Assembly: GCF_002813375.1 (NCBI RefSeq)
Contig: NZ_PHUJ01000003.1
Location: forward strand, 3,410,001 to 3,474,000
Reading direction: 5' to 3'
DNA length: 64,000 nucleotides
Source of the DNA: Pseudonocardia alni
Lineage (GTDB): Bacteria; Actinomycetota; Actinomycetes; Mycobacteriales; Pseudonocardiaceae
The notes under the pieces were generated by a model, which worked only from the letters and a program-made list of their open reading frames with translations, was not told the DNA's origin and ran no database searches. This document shows positions 43,869 through 56,600 of this stretch, piece by piece. Positions within the stretch are counted from its first letter, which is position 1, and each line of letters begins with the position of its first letter. A program made the translations under genes and the position numbers.

Positions 43869-44633
43869 TCAGGGCTGCTTCTTCACGGCGACGACGAGGA
43901 ACGCCTTCGAGATCGCCCACAGCGCCGGGAAGCGGCGCAGCGCCGAGACGCCCAGCGAGTACAGCCGCGACCCGCCGCCCTCGGCCAGGCTGACGTCGCC
44001 GGGCACGGTGAACCGGGCGTCGAGGTCGGGGCGGCGCGCGAGGAGCCGGCGCATCCGCAGGTAGCTCGGGGCGTAGCTGGCGTCGGTGTAGTCGCTGCCG
44101 CGCCCGGACCAGCGCAGGTAGCGGGTCGCGAGCGGCAGCGGCAGCCACGCCAGGAACGGCAGCGCGTAGTGCGCCTCGATCGGCCACCACCGGTTCGGCA
44201 CCAGGATGTAGGCGACGCCGCCGGGCCGCAGGCAGGACGCGATCCGCTCCAGCGCGTCGGGCTGGTCGTCGAGGTGCTCCAGGACGTTGTCGAGCACGGC
44301 GACGTCGAAGGAGCCGGCGTCGTCGCCGTGCCCGAACTCGCCGATGCCCTGGACACGGAACGTGAAGTTGTCGGCCCCGCCCTCGGCGGCCAGCCGGGTC
44401 GCCTCGGCGGCCAGCGCACCGTTCGGCTCGATGCCGACGACCTCCCGGCACAGACCTGCGAGCTCCAGTGCGGTGTAGCCGTAGCCGCAGCCGAGATCGA
44501 CCACCCGTGCGTCACGGAACGGCAGGTCGAGGAAGGGTTCGGTGGTGATCGCGATCTGCCGGGCGAACCCGGTGGCGAGCGTCCGCCGCTCCACCATGCG
44601 CAGGGAGCGTTCGTACTCGGGGAGGTCGGTCAC
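43869..44633 (-). CDS. Class I SAM-dependent methyltransferase
   Basis: Predicted 254 residues. SAM motif I VVDLGCGYGYTALEL (~43-57), the acidic strand GIEPN, and DVAVLDNVLEHLDDQPDAL as motif IV are clear. The C-terminal ~80 residues are hydrophobic/basic and may contact the membrane. It is just upstream of aftA, so it may modify a wall glycan or a polyprenyl-linked sugar; substrate unknown. GTG start at 44633. Confidence 0.9.
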   Translation of the reverse strand: MTDLPEYERSLRMVERRTLATGFARQIAITTEPFLDLPFRDARVVDLGCGYGYTALELAGLCREVVGIEPNGALAAEATRLAAEGGADNFTFRVQGIGEFGHGDDAGSFDVAVLDNVLEHLDDQPDALERIASCLRPGGVAYILVPNRWWPIEAHYALPFLAWLPLPLATRYLRWSGRGSDYTDASYAPSYLRMRRLLARRPDLDARFTVPGDVSLAEGGGSRLYSLGVSALRRFPALWAISKAFLVVAVKKQP

Positions 44634-44660
44634 GTGGTCTCCGTCGAGGGCGTCGGGGGG

Positions 44661-46877
44661 TCACCCACCGTACGGGGACGGGGGCGCACCGTCCGGACCG
44701 GGCGGGGCGAACGCCTGCGCTCCGGGGGGCACCGGCGCGCCCGGGGCGCAGGCGGTGAGCCGCCACAGCTCCTGGCCCCCGCCCGTCGCGACGAGCTCGA
44801 ACCCGGGCACCGGCGCGATGTCGTGCAGCCCCGGGTACCAGCGGGCGCCCCCGTGGCTCGGCCAGAACGTGATCGGCCCCGTCAGGAGCCAGTCGACGCC
44901 GAGGTCGGCGGCCGCCGTGCAGATCGTCGGGTCGGTCCCGACGTCGCGGAACCGGGTGGCCAGCAGGATCTGCTCCGGGGTCCAGTTCCCGATCAGATGC
45001 GGGAACAGCACCCGGCGCCCGGTGAGCGGGAACAGCAGGGAGTTGCCGGTGAACGGGTCCGCGGCCACGACGTCGTCGGGGCCGACGATCCGCCCGACCT
45101 CGTCGAGGAACTCGCGCTGCCCCGGTTCGAGGATGGCGTCCGACGGCCGCTGGTACGGCCCGGCCAGGACGTCGGCGTGCGTCGCCACCGACATCCCGCC
45201 GGTCGTGGCGACGACCACCGCGAGCAGCACCGCCGCGAGCGCGGGCGCGACCACCTGCCGACGGGCCGGCGCCGCGGTGGGCGGGATCCGCAGCAGCACG
45301 TGGCGCAGGACCGACGCGACGGCGCACAGCCCGACCACGGCCAGCACGGCCCCGGTGACGGGCACCATCGCCGCCAGCCGGTAGGAGTCGTTGTACCAGG
45401 CACCGGTGAGGGCGGCGGAGGTCGTGCCGTCGTCGGCCGCGGCCAGCACGTACAGCGCGCCGGAGGCGACGTGCGCGGGAACCAGCCACGACGTCGCGAC
45501 GTGCCGCAGCGCGGCCACCGCGCCGATCACGACCAGAGCCGACAGCACGACGAGGTCGGGACGGCCGTTGGAGGAGTTGAACAGCACCTGACCGATCGCC
45601 GTCGGCACGTCGGTGAACGCGGGCCAGTCGAAGCTGCGCACGCCGGCGGTCAGCGGTGAGGCCGTCATGAACCACAGGACGGCGGCGACGATCCCGGCGA
45701 CGCCGACCGTGGCCAGCACCGGCTGCCAGAACCGGCGGGTGAGCAGCCGTCGCCGGGCCAGCACGCCGATGCCCCACAGCACCGGGAACAGGCCGAGCAC
45801 CGCGAGGCTGAACAGCGCGTTCGGGTGGGCGAGACCGAGCGCGGGCAGGGTCAGGACCAGGGTGGTCGCCGCGCCGGCCGCGCCGATGACGCTGCGCTCG
45901 GCCACCCCGACGACGGCCAGCAGCAACGTCAGGTACCCGGGCAGCAGTGCCACCCCGAGCAGGTTCGGCCACAGCACCCCGAACGACATGAGCGCCCACG
46001 GCAGGGCGGTGAACCCGGTGGCCAGCACCGGCGCGACCAGGGCGGCACCGGGCGAGGGGCCCATGACCTGGCGGCTCAGCGCCGCCACGGACAGCGGGAA
46101 CACCACCCCCGCCACGACCCAGGCCGTCAGGTTGGTGGCGACCGGGACCCCGCTGCCGGACAGCATCGCGACCAGCGACACGAGGTCGTGCCAGCCCGCC
46201 GGGTACAGCGCCACCGCCGAGGACGGGTTCGTCAGCGAGCCCAGCGTCAGCGACGACGCGTCGCCGGACTGCAGGATGTGGGCGACGGCGTTGTAGTGGA
46301 AGACGCCGTCGTAGGTCGAGGACAGGGCGTCCACCGGGCCGAACCCCAGCACCACCGTCCACCACGCCAGCCCGGCGGCGACGACGACGCCGGCCGCGGC
46401 GGCCACCCCGGCCCGGCGGCCGTCGGTGCCCGCGCGCTGGGCGGAGGTCCGCCACACCTGGGGCATCGCGGTCGTCATCGGTTCGGGGCGCTTCGCGAAC
46501 CGGCCCCTCGGGGCGCGGACGCGGGCCAGCGAGGCCCGGATCCGCCGGCCCGGGGTCCACGACCGCAGCGCCGTCCGCCAGCCCCGGTGCAGCGCGCTGC
46601 CGGCCGGGCGGCGGGCGACGAAGGCCCGGAACAAGCCGCCGAGCAGCGCGAGCACGACCGCGACGCCGAGCGGCACCCACGGCCCCCAGCGCACCCCCAC
46701 GAGCGGCGCGAGCACGGCCGAGGACGAGACGACCGCGGTCGACACCAGCGGGGACAGGCCCCCGGCGGTGATCCCGCGGACCCCGCACGCCCGCAGCACG
46801 AGCAGACCGGGCCCGACCACCCAGAACACCGCGACGAGTGCGGTGGGCAGCGCGGACAGCCAGGTGGGTCCGGCCAT
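44661..46877 (-). CDS. DUF6541-type GT-C-like membrane protein, copy 2
   Basis: Predicted 738 residues, about 13 membrane helices. It shares with copies at 18859 and 47012 the loop DALSSTYDGVFHYNAVAHIL, SSLTLGSLTNP, LWPNLLGVALLPGYL, a GAWYNDSYRLAAMVP loop, and an outer domain with PLTGRRVLFPHLIGNWTPEQ. It has an extra ~50-residue basic insert near residues 80-130. ATG 46877 has GAGGAG upstream. It may be a glycosyltransferase acting on arabinogalactan or a lipid-linked sugar; not shown. Confidence 0.8.
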   Translation of the reverse strand: MAGPTWLSALPTALVAVFWVVGPGLLVLRACGVRGITAGGLSPLVSTAVVSSSAVLAPLVGVRWGPWVPLGVAVVLALLGGLFRAFVARRPAGSALHRGWRTALRSWTPGRRIRASLARVRAPRGRFAKRPEPMTTAMPQVWRTSAQRAGTDGRRAGVAAAAGVVVAAGLAWWTVVLGFGPVDALSSTYDGVFHYNAVAHILQSGDASSLTLGSLTNPSSAVALYPAGWHDLVSLVAMLSGSGVPVATNLTAWVVAGVVFPLSVAALSRQVMGPSPGAALVAPVLATGFTALPWALMSFGVLWPNLLGVALLPGYLTLLLAVVGVAERSVIGAAGAATTLVLTLPALGLAHPNALFSLAVLGLFPVLWGIGVLARRRLLTRRFWQPVLATVGVAGIVAAVLWFMTASPLTAGVRSFDWPAFTDVPTAIGQVLFNSSNGRPDLVVLSALVVIGAVAALRHVATSWLVPAHVASGALYVLAAADDGTTSAALTGAWYNDSYRLAAMVPVTGAVLAVVGLCAVASVLRHVLLRIPPTAAPARRQVVAPALAAVLLAVVVATTGGMSVATHADVLAGPYQRPSDAILEPGQREFLDEVGRIVGPDDVVAADPFTGNSLLFPLTGRRVLFPHLIGNWTPEQILLATRFRDVGTDPTICTAAADLGVDWLLTGPITFWPSHGGARWYPGLHDIAPVPGFELVATGGGQELWRLTACAPGAPVPPGAQAFAPPGPDGAPPSPYGG

Positions 46878-47011
46878 CGAGGTCGCGCTCCTCTCCCGGC
46901 GCCGAACCCGGAGCCGTCGACGACCCACCGGACCCGATTCCCCGGCGCTGGCCGGTCTCGGAGACTACCGGCGGTCGTACGGCCCCGCCGGTCCCGTGCC
47001 CGACCGGGTGA

Positions 47012-50432
<3,421 letters not shown>

Positions 50433-50439
50433 TCACGGA

Positions 50440-51222
50440 TCATGGGACGGAACGCCCCGGCGTCCACCCCAGCTCCGCCGACACCGCGGCCGCGGCGGCC
50501 GCCGTCGCCCGACCCGTCTCGTCGAACCGGCCGTCCAGCCGGGCGGTCGGCCCCGAGACGTTGAGCGCCGCGACGACCCGGCCGCGGAAGTCGCGCACCG
50601 GTGCGGAGACCCCGGCCACGCCGGGCTCGAACTCCTCGTGGGACACCGCCCAGCCGCGTTCGGCGGCCTCCTGGATCGCCTGCCACAGCTGCGGGACCGT
50701 CCGGACCCGGGAGTGCGGGTAGTCCGGCACCAGGTCCTCGACCGCGCCGAAGCGCACGAACAGCTCGTCGGGGGTCGCGTCGGAGAGCAGCACCCGGCCC
50801 GCCGACGTGCACGGCAGCGGCGCGCGCCTGCCCTCCCAGCCGGTCGTGCGGAACGAGTGCCCGGACACCGTCCGCGCGGTCAGCAGCGCGTCGTCGCGGA
50901 GCACGCACAGGTGCACGGTCTCCTCGGTCTCGGCGGCCAGCCGGTGCAGCACCGGCTCGGCGACGGCCGTCAGCCGGCCGCCCGTGCCCCGAGCGGCGAG
51001 CGAGAACAGCCGCCACCCCAGGCGGTAGACGAGTGTGTCCTCGTCGCGCTCGACGAGCCCGGCGTCGGCGAGGGCCCGCAGCGCGCGCGAGACCTGGCTC
51101 TTCTCCCGCCCGGTCAGCCGCGCGACCGCGGCGACGCCCAGCCCGTCGGTGCGCCCGGCCTCGTCCGAGGCGAGCGCCTCCAGCAGCGCGACGTCGCGGC
51201 CGAGCCCGTAGCCGTTGTGCAC
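50440..51222 (-). CDS. IclR family transcriptional regulator
   Basis: Predicted 260 residues. An N-terminal winged helix (VAAVARLTGREKSQVSRALR) and a C-terminal effector domain with PLPCTSAGRVLLS and GVAGVSAPVRDFRGRVVAALN. It controls the divergent enolase-type/dehydrogenase operon. A palindrome at 51242-51258 lies between the two starts and may be the operator. GTG start at 51222. Confidence 0.93.
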   Translation of the reverse strand: MHNGYGLGRDVALLEALASDEAGRTDGLGVAAVARLTGREKSQVSRALRALADAGLVERDEDTLVYRLGWRLFSLAARGTGGRLTAVAEPVLHRLAAETEETVHLCVLRDDALLTARTVSGHSFRTTGWEGRRAPLPCTSAGRVLLSDATPDELFVRFGAVEDLVPDYPHSRVRTVPQLWQAIQEAAERGWAVSHEEFEPGVAGVSAPVRDFRGRVVAALNVSGPTARLDGRFDETGRATAAAAAAVSAELGWTPGRSVP

Positions 51223-51241
51223 ACCGGTGACGCTAGTCCCG

Positions 51242-51258
51242 GTTGCCCTCAGCGCAAC
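51242..51258. promoter_or_regulatory. Candidate IclR operator palindrome
   Basis: GTTGCCCTCAGCGCAAC has perfect 5-bp arms (GTTGC/GCAAC) and a 7-base centre. It lies 20 bp upstream of the IclR start. Confidence 0.45.
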
Positions 51259-51392
51259 GATGATCTCGATTCCCGGTGGCCCCTGGCCGCGGCCGTGCCG
51301 ACTTCCTAGATTCGGGGACCAACCGGCTCGGGGTGCACCGCCCCCGATCGCACCCCGAGCCGGAACGAGCTCCCGACACCACCCCGGACCCG

Positions 51393-52505
51393 ATGAAGAT
51401 CACCGACATCACGCTGGACCGGGTGCGCCTGCCGCTCGACCCGCCGCTGCGCGCCGCCTGGGACCCCGAGCCCCGCACCGTGTTCGACGCGACGATCGTG
51501 CGCGTCCACACCGACGACGGCGTCGTCGGCATCGGCTCCGGCGACACCATGGACGGCTTCGACGCCTACCGGCACCTGTTCGTCGGCACCGATCCGCTCG
51601 CGATCGCCCGGCACGTGCGCGTCATCGAGACCTGTGCCCTGCACGGTGGCCACTACTGGCCGCTGGAGGCGGCCCTGTGGGACCTCGCCGGCACGGTCGC
51701 CGGGCTGCCCGCCGCGACCTTGTTCGGCGGCACGTTCGACGCGGTGCCCGCCTACGCGTCGTTCTGCGTGCTGCGCCCGCCCGCGGAGCGTGCCGAGGTG
51801 GCGCACCGGGTCGCGGAGGAGGGCTTCCGTGCGGTCAAGATCCGGATCGACCGGGACCGGGTCGAGGAGGGGATCGGCGCGGTCGCGGCCGTCCGGGAGG
51901 CGCTCGGCGAGGACTTCGCGATCATGGTGGATCTCAACCAGGCGTGGCGGATGGCCGGCGACGTCGCCCCCGCCACCGACCTCGCCGCGACCCGGCGCCT
52001 CGTCCGGCGACTCGCCGACCTGGGGGTCTTCTGGGTCGAGGAGCCGCTGCCCTACGCCGACGCCGACGGCATGCGCACCCTGCGTGCCGACAACCCCGGG
52101 CTGCGGATCGCCGCGGGGGAGATGCAGCGCTCGTTCGGCGACCTGCTGCGCCTGCTCGACGACGACGTCCTCGACGTCCACCAGCCCGACGTCGTCCTCG
52201 CGGCCGGGATGAGCCGGGTCCGCACCCTCGCCGAGCTCGCCCTGTTGCGCCACCGCGCGTTCACCCCGCACAGCTGGACGAACGGCATCGGCGTGCTCGC
52301 GAACCTGCACGTCTCCGCCGGCGTCGGCGGCGGCCCGTTCTTCGAGTTCCCCTACGACCCGCCGGACTGGACCCCGGCGCGTCGCGACTTCCCGCTGGCG
52401 CAGCCCCTGACCGTCGGCGACGACGGCATGCTGGCGGTCCCGAGCGCCCCCGGCCTCGGGTTCACCCTCGACGAGGAGGCGATCGCACGGTGGCGGGTCC
52501 GGTGA
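51393..52505 (+). CDS. Mandelate racemase/enolase superfamily enzyme
   Basis: Predicted 370 residues with a capping domain and barrel. RAVKIRID carries the Lys-x-Lys/Arg type catalytic base, IMVDLNQAW the first metal Asp, WVEEPLPYADA the Glu, and FTPHSWTNGIGVLANL a late His. It probably dehydrates or racemises a sugar acid. It overlaps the next gene by 4 bp. The particular acid is not predictable. Confidence 0.9.
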   Translation: MKITDITLDRVRLPLDPPLRAAWDPEPRTVFDATIVRVHTDDGVVGIGSGDTMDGFDAYRHLFVGTDPLAIARHVRVIETCALHGGHYWPLEAALWDLAGTVAGLPAATLFGGTFDAVPAYASFCVLRPPAERAEVAHRVAEEGFRAVKIRIDRDRVEEGIGAVAAVREALGEDFAIMVDLNQAWRMAGDVAPATDLAATRRLVRRLADLGVFWVEEPLPYADADGMRTLRADNPGLRIAAGEMQRSFGDLLRLLDDDVLDVHQPDVVLAAGMSRVRTLAELALLRHRAFTPHSWTNGIGVLANLHVSAGVGGGPFFEFPYDPPDWTPARRDFPLAQPLTVGDDGMLAVPSAPGLGFTLDEEAIARWRVR

Positions 52506-53617
52506 ACGGGTTCACGGTCGAGGCGACCTGCGCCCTGGAGTTCGGTCCCGGCGCGGTCGCCCGGGTCCCCGCGCTGGTCGACGGCCTCGGTCGGGCGGCG
52601 GCGTTCGTCGTCACCGACGCCGGGCTGCGCGCCACCGGCATCGTCGACCGGGTCGTCGGCGACCTCACCGCGGCCGGTCTGTGGACCGAGGTGTTCGACG
52701 GGATCGGCGCCAACCCGTCGACGACGGCCGTCGAGCACGGCGCGACGGCGCTGCGCGCGTTCGGCTCCTGCGTGGTCGTCGCGATCGGCGGCGGCTCGGT
52801 GCTCGACGCGGCCAAGGGCATCGCGCTGCTCGCCACCCACCACGGCGCCCGCGCGACCGACGACCTGTGGTCCTCCCCCGTCGCGGGGCTGCCGCTGATC
52901 GCGGTCCCCACCACCGCCGGGACCGGCGCGGAGACCAACGGGTTCGGCGTCGTCGAGGACACCTGCGCCAAGCGGAAGGTCTACCTGGGCCACGCCTCGG
53001 TCCGGCCGCGCGTCGCCGTCCTCGACCCGGAGCTGACCGTCGGCCTGCCGCCCGCGGCGACGGCCGCCACCGGCTTCGACGCGCTCGTCCACGGCGTCGA
53101 GTCGCTCGCCTCCCGCGGCGCGAACCCGGTCTCCGAGGCCGCCGCCGCCCAGGCCGTCGCGCTGGTGGGCCGGTGGCTGCCGGTCGCCGTCGACGACGGC
53201 ACCGACCTGGAGGCCCGCGCGCAGCTGCTGCTGGGCGCGCACCTGGCGGGCCAGGCGCTGACCGTGTCCGGGCTGGGCCTGGTCCACGGCATCGCGCACG
53301 CGGTCACCGCGCACACGGGCACCCCGCACGGTGTCGCGCTCGCGTCGGTGAACGAGCAGGTCATGCACTGGAACGCCGACGCGGCGGCGGAGGCGTACGC
53401 CCGCGCCGGGGCCGCGCTGGGGACCGCCGACGCCGTCGCCGGGATCGCCGCGCTCGTCGAGGGCATCCGCGTCCGGCGCCCGCTGCACGAGCTCGGCGTG
53501 GACCGGGGGCTGCTTCCGGTGCTGGCGGCCGCCGCCGTCGTCGACCCGGTGACGGCCAACGCGCCGCGCACCCCCACCGAGGACGACGTGCGGGAGATCC
53601 TCGAGGCGGCCTGGTAG
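52502..53617 (+). CDS. Iron-containing alcohol dehydrogenase
   Basis: Predicted 371 residues. The NAD-binding motif VVAIGGGSVLDAAKGI, PTTAGTGAETNGFGVV, then metal His residues in GFDALVHGVES, GLGLVHGIAHAV and HTGTPHGVAL. It likely oxidises or reduces an aldehyde or keto-acid downstream of the enolase-type enzyme. GTG 52502 overlaps the previous stop. Coregulation by the divergent IclR is inferred. Confidence 0.93.
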   Translation: MNGFTVEATCALEFGPGAVARVPALVDGLGRAAAFVVTDAGLRATGIVDRVVGDLTAAGLWTEVFDGIGANPSTTAVEHGATALRAFGSCVVVAIGGGSVLDAAKGIALLATHHGARATDDLWSSPVAGLPLIAVPTTAGTGAETNGFGVVEDTCAKRKVYLGHASVRPRVAVLDPELTVGLPPAATAATGFDALVHGVESLASRGANPVSEAAAAQAVALVGRWLPVAVDDGTDLEARAQLLLGAHLAGQALTVSGLGLVHGIAHAVTAHTGTPHGVALASVNEQVMHWNADAAAEAYARAGAALGTADAVAGIAALVEGIRVRRPLHELGVDRGLLPVLAAAAVVDPVTANAPRTPTEDDVREILEAAW

Positions 53618-53621
53618 CGCC

Positions 53622-54029
53622 TCAGAGCCGGGCGGCGACCGCGGCGACGAACGCGTCCAGGTCCGACAGGTCCGCGAGCCGGGCGACGACGATGTCGTCG
53701 TCGACGTCCACGTAGTCGTGCACGAGCACGTTGCGGAAGCCGACCGCCCGGGCGACCCGCTGCGCGACGTCCTCGTCGACGAAACCGTGCCGGCCGAGCA
53801 GCCGCACCGCATCGGCGTTCGTCGCGGGCGGGCCCCACCCCTCGGACGAGCAGACGTGCTGGGCGACGTCGACGCAGCCCTCGATCGCCGTCACGAACAG
53901 GTACTTGACCCCGCTGAGCCACAGCCGGTCGGCCCGCCGGTCGGGGTCCGCGGCCGACTCCGCCCGCAGGACGGCCAGGTCGTCGGTGACCGACCGGAGC
54001 AGCCGGGCCACCCGTGCCTCATCGACCAT
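53622..54029 (-). CDS. hepT: HepT-like toxin (DUF86)
   Basis: Predicted 135 residues, all-helical HEPN fold. The catalytic RNase motif R-x4-H-x-Y is seen in RNVLVHDYVDVD. In the HepT/MntA pair the toxin tyrosine is AMPylated by MntA. It overlaps the mntA-like gene by 11 bp. ATG 54029 was chosen; the frame extends to 54047 without a better start. Confidence 0.9.
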   Translation of the reverse strand: MVDEARVARLLRSVTDDLAVLRAESAADPDRRADRLWLSGVKYLFVTAIEGCVDVAQHVCSSEGWGPPATNADAVRLLGRHGFVDEDVAQRVARAVGFRNVLVHDYVDVDDDIVVARLADLSDLDAFVAAVAARL

Positions 54030-54405
54030 GCCCGCCCCGCACGGCATCGAGGAACTCCCGGTGCGCGCGGGTGATCCGCGGCAGCTCGTCGGCGTAGATC
54101 TTGCGGGTGGTCGCCACCCAGCGCACCCGTGCGGGCGGGTCGTCGTCGAGGAGCAGCTCGCCGTCCATCGCCACCCGACCGGCGAGCTCCAGGGGTGCGG
54201 AGTTCAGGACGAGCAGGTCCACGTCGTCGGGGAGGTCGACCTCGAACGACGCCGGGGCGTCGTCCCGCCACCAGGCCGCCACGTCGAGGTCGGAGGCCGC
54301 TCGCGGGCGGCCACCGGCCGCCCGGCTGCCGTGGATGAACGCGAACCGCGCCCCGGCGCCGCGCAGCACCGCCGCGACCTCCGCGCGCCGGGCCGGTTCG
54401 TCCAT
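54019..54405 (-). CDS. mntA: MNT-type nucleotidyltransferase antitoxin
   Basis: Predicted 128 residues. The minimal nucleotidyltransferase motif GS-x-DxD is seen in IHGSRAAGGRPRAASDLDVA, with a third acidic residue in DDVDLLVLN. It would AMPylate the HepT tyrosine and so neutralise it. ATG 54405 was chosen. The pair lies between a metabolic operon and the glfT2 promoter. Confidence 0.88.
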   Translation of the reverse strand: MDEPARRAEVAAVLRGAGARFAFIHGSRAAGGRPRAASDLDVAAWWRDDAPASFEVDLPDDVDLLVLNSAPLELAGRVAMDGELLLDDDPPARVRWVATTRKIYADELPRITRAHREFLDAVRGGHGR

Positions 54406-54502
54406 GGCGCCAGTCTGGCACGCGATGCGGCGGGGAACCGGACGATCCACACCGCTTCCCCGCCGCGCCCGCCCGCCTCCCGGCTCCCGCACCGCCCGCG
54501 GC

Positions 54503-54508
54503 TACGCT
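54503..54508 (+). promoter_or_regulatory. Candidate -10 of the glfT2-emb operon
   Basis: TACGCT lies ~90 bp before the glfT2 ATG, in a 191-bp gap. Unlike many genes here, this would give a long leader with AGAGGCAGC before ATG 54597. Confidence 0.4.
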
Positions 54509-54596
54509 CGCGCACGACTCCACCCGGACCCGGGCGGACCGGCAGCGCCGCCGCCCGGGCCCCCGCGCCCCCGCGACGACAGAGGCAGCTCCTGCG

Positions 54597-56600
54597 ATGA
54601 CCACGACGGACCAGCGAGGTCAGGTGTCCTCCACCACCCCGGCCACGACCAGCGGCGAGACGCTGCTGCAGCGGGTGGTCCTGCCCCGGCCCGCCGACCC
54701 GACCGCCGTCCGCGCGCTCTACCTCGACGAGCGCCCCGGCACCACGCTCGCCCCGGTCGAGCCGCTGGCCGACGAGGACGCGCGCCCGCTCTCGCTGACC
54801 GTCTCGACCATCGGCGGCCGCCGCACCCGGATCCTCGACCGCACCAGCGCGACCGTCCCCGCGGCCACCGAGGTCTCCTTCGGCGCCTACTTCAACGCCT
54901 TCGCCGCCGGCTACTGGCGGGCCTGGTCGACGCTCACCAGCATCGAGCTGCGCCTGGACCTGGAGGGCTCCGGCCGCGTCGACGTCTACCGCACCAAGGC
55001 CGACGGGTCGCAGATCGTCGTCGCCGGTGAGGTGGTCGAGGGCCGCCGCCGGGTCACCCTGGAACTGGACCTGCGCCCCTTCGAGGACGGCGGCTGGTAC
55101 TGGTTCGACCTGTCCACCGACGATGCCGATCTCACCCTGCACGGCGGCGGCTGGCACGCCCCGCACGACGCCCCCGGCCGCGCGGCCGTCGTCGTCGGGA
55201 TGCCGACGTTCAACCGCCCGGCCGACTGCGTCGCCACACTCACCGCGCTCGGCTCCGACCCGCAGGTCCTCGAGGCGATCACCGCGGTGATCCTCCCCGA
55301 CCAGGGCACCCGCAAGGTCCGCGACGAGGCCGGCTACGAGCAGGCCGCGGCCGCGCTCGGGGACCGGCTGCGGATCATCGACCAGCCCAACCTGGGCGGC
55401 TCCGGCGGCTACGCCCGGATCATGTACGAGGTCCTGCACGGCACCGGCCCGCACGCGGGCGGGATCGACTGCGAGCAGGTCCTCTACATGGACGACGACA
55501 TCCTGCTCGAGCCCGAGTCGGTGCTCCGCGCGATCGCGTTCAGCCGGTTCTCCCGCGAGCCGATGCTCGTCGGCGGGCAGATGTTGTCGCTGCAGGCGCG
55601 CTCGCAGCTGTCCACCATGGGCGAGGTCGTCGACCGCAACCAGTTCCTGTGGCGCCCCGCCCCGGACACCGAGGCCCACCACGACCTCGCCGCGCGCACC
55701 CTGCGCCAGACCCGCTGGCTGCACCGCCGCGTCGACGTCGACTACAACGCCTGGTGGATGTGCCTGATCCCGCGCCGGGCCGCGGAGCAGCTCGGGCTGC
55801 CGCTGCCGCTGTTCATCAAGTGGGACGACGCCGAGTACGGCCTGCGCGCCCGCGCCGCCGGGTTCCGCACCGCGACCGTCCCAGGCGTCGCGATCTGGCA
55901 CATGTCCTTCATCGAGAAGGACGACTCCTCGGACTGGCAGGCCTACTTCCACTACCGCAACCGGCTCGTCGCCGCGGCCCTGCACGGCCCCGACGACCCG
56001 CGCGCGATGCTGAAGGAGACCTTCAAGCGGACCCTGCGCCACCTGATGCTCATGGAGTACTCGGCGGTCGCGCTGCAGATCAAGGGCTTCACCGACTTCC
56101 TGGCGGGCCCCGAGGCGCTGTTCCCGAAGCTGCCCGTGGTGCTCGACGAGATCCGGGCCCTGCGGGCGCAGTACGACGACGGCCGCCCGCTCGACTCCGC
56201 GACCGAGGTGCCGCTCGCCGACCTCGACGCGCTGGGCGCCCAGCTGTTCCCGAAGCCCCCGGTGGGCCGGGCGAAGGCCGCGGTCGGGCTCGCCCGCGGG
56301 GTGCTGCGCAACCTGCGCACCCCGGACCCGGCGCTGCGCGAGCGCCCGCAGCGCAACGTGCCGTGGAAGAACGCCCAGTGGTTCGTGCTGGCCGGCCTGG
56401 ACTCCGCGACGGTGTCCACCCCGGACGGCCGCGGGGTGACCTTCCGCCGTCGTGACCCGGCGATGTTCAAGGAGATGGTCGCGGAGTCGTTCCGGCTGCA
56501 CCGCGCCGTCGCGGCGGACTGGGACGGACTGCGTGCCCGCTACCGGGCGGCGGCGCCCGTGCTGACCGGCAAGGACGGTTGGAAGCAGATCTTCGAGTGA
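54597..56600 (+). CDS. glfT2: Galactofuranosyltransferase GlfT2
   Basis: Predicted 667 residues. An N-terminal beta domain (~1-190) includes GAYFNAFAAGYWRAW, then the GT-A domain has VVVGMPTFNRPADC, the metal motif YMDDDILLEPE (Asp 299-301) and the later WDDAEYGLRA and IWHMSF (His). The C-terminal region is helical. It polymerises galactan with alternating 5- and 6-linkages from UDP-galactofuranose. It overlaps the emb gene by 4 bp. Confidence 0.95.
   Translation: MTTTDQRGQVSSTTPATTSGETLLQRVVLPRPADPTAVRALYLDERPGTTLAPVEPLADEDARPLSLTVSTIGGRRTRILDRTSATVPAATEVSFGAYFNAFAAGYWRAWSTLTSIELRLDLEGSGRVDVYRTKADGSQIVVAGEVVEGRRRVTLELDLRPFEDGGWYWFDLSTDDADLTLHGGGWHAPHDAPGRAAVVVGMPTFNRPADCVATLTALGSDPQVLEAITAVILPDQGTRKVRDEAGYEQAAAALGDRLRIIDQPNLGGSGGYARIMYEVLHGTGPHAGGIDCEQVLYMDDDILLEPESVLRAIAFSRFSREPMLVGGQMLSLQARSQLSTMGEVVDRNQFLWRPAPDTEAHHDLAARTLRQTRWLHRRVDVDYNAWWMCLIPRRAAEQLGLPLPLFIKWDDAEYGLRARAAGFRTATVPGVAIWHMSFIEKDDSSDWQAYFHYRNRLVAAALHGPDDPRAMLKETFKRTLRHLMLMEYSAVALQIKGFTDFLAGPEALFPKLPVVLDEIRALRAQYDDGRPLDSATEVPLADLDALGAQLFPKPPVGRAKAAVGLARGVLRNLRTPDPALRERPQRNVPWKNAQWFVLAGLDSATVSTPDGRGVTFRRRDPAMFKEMVAESFRLHRAVAADWDGLRARYRAAAPVLTGKDGWKQIFE

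Noticed and set aside
54204..56501. A 765-residue minus-strand frame opposite glfT2
   Set aside because: It is the reverse shadow of a well-supported GlfT2 gene and has low-complexity composition.
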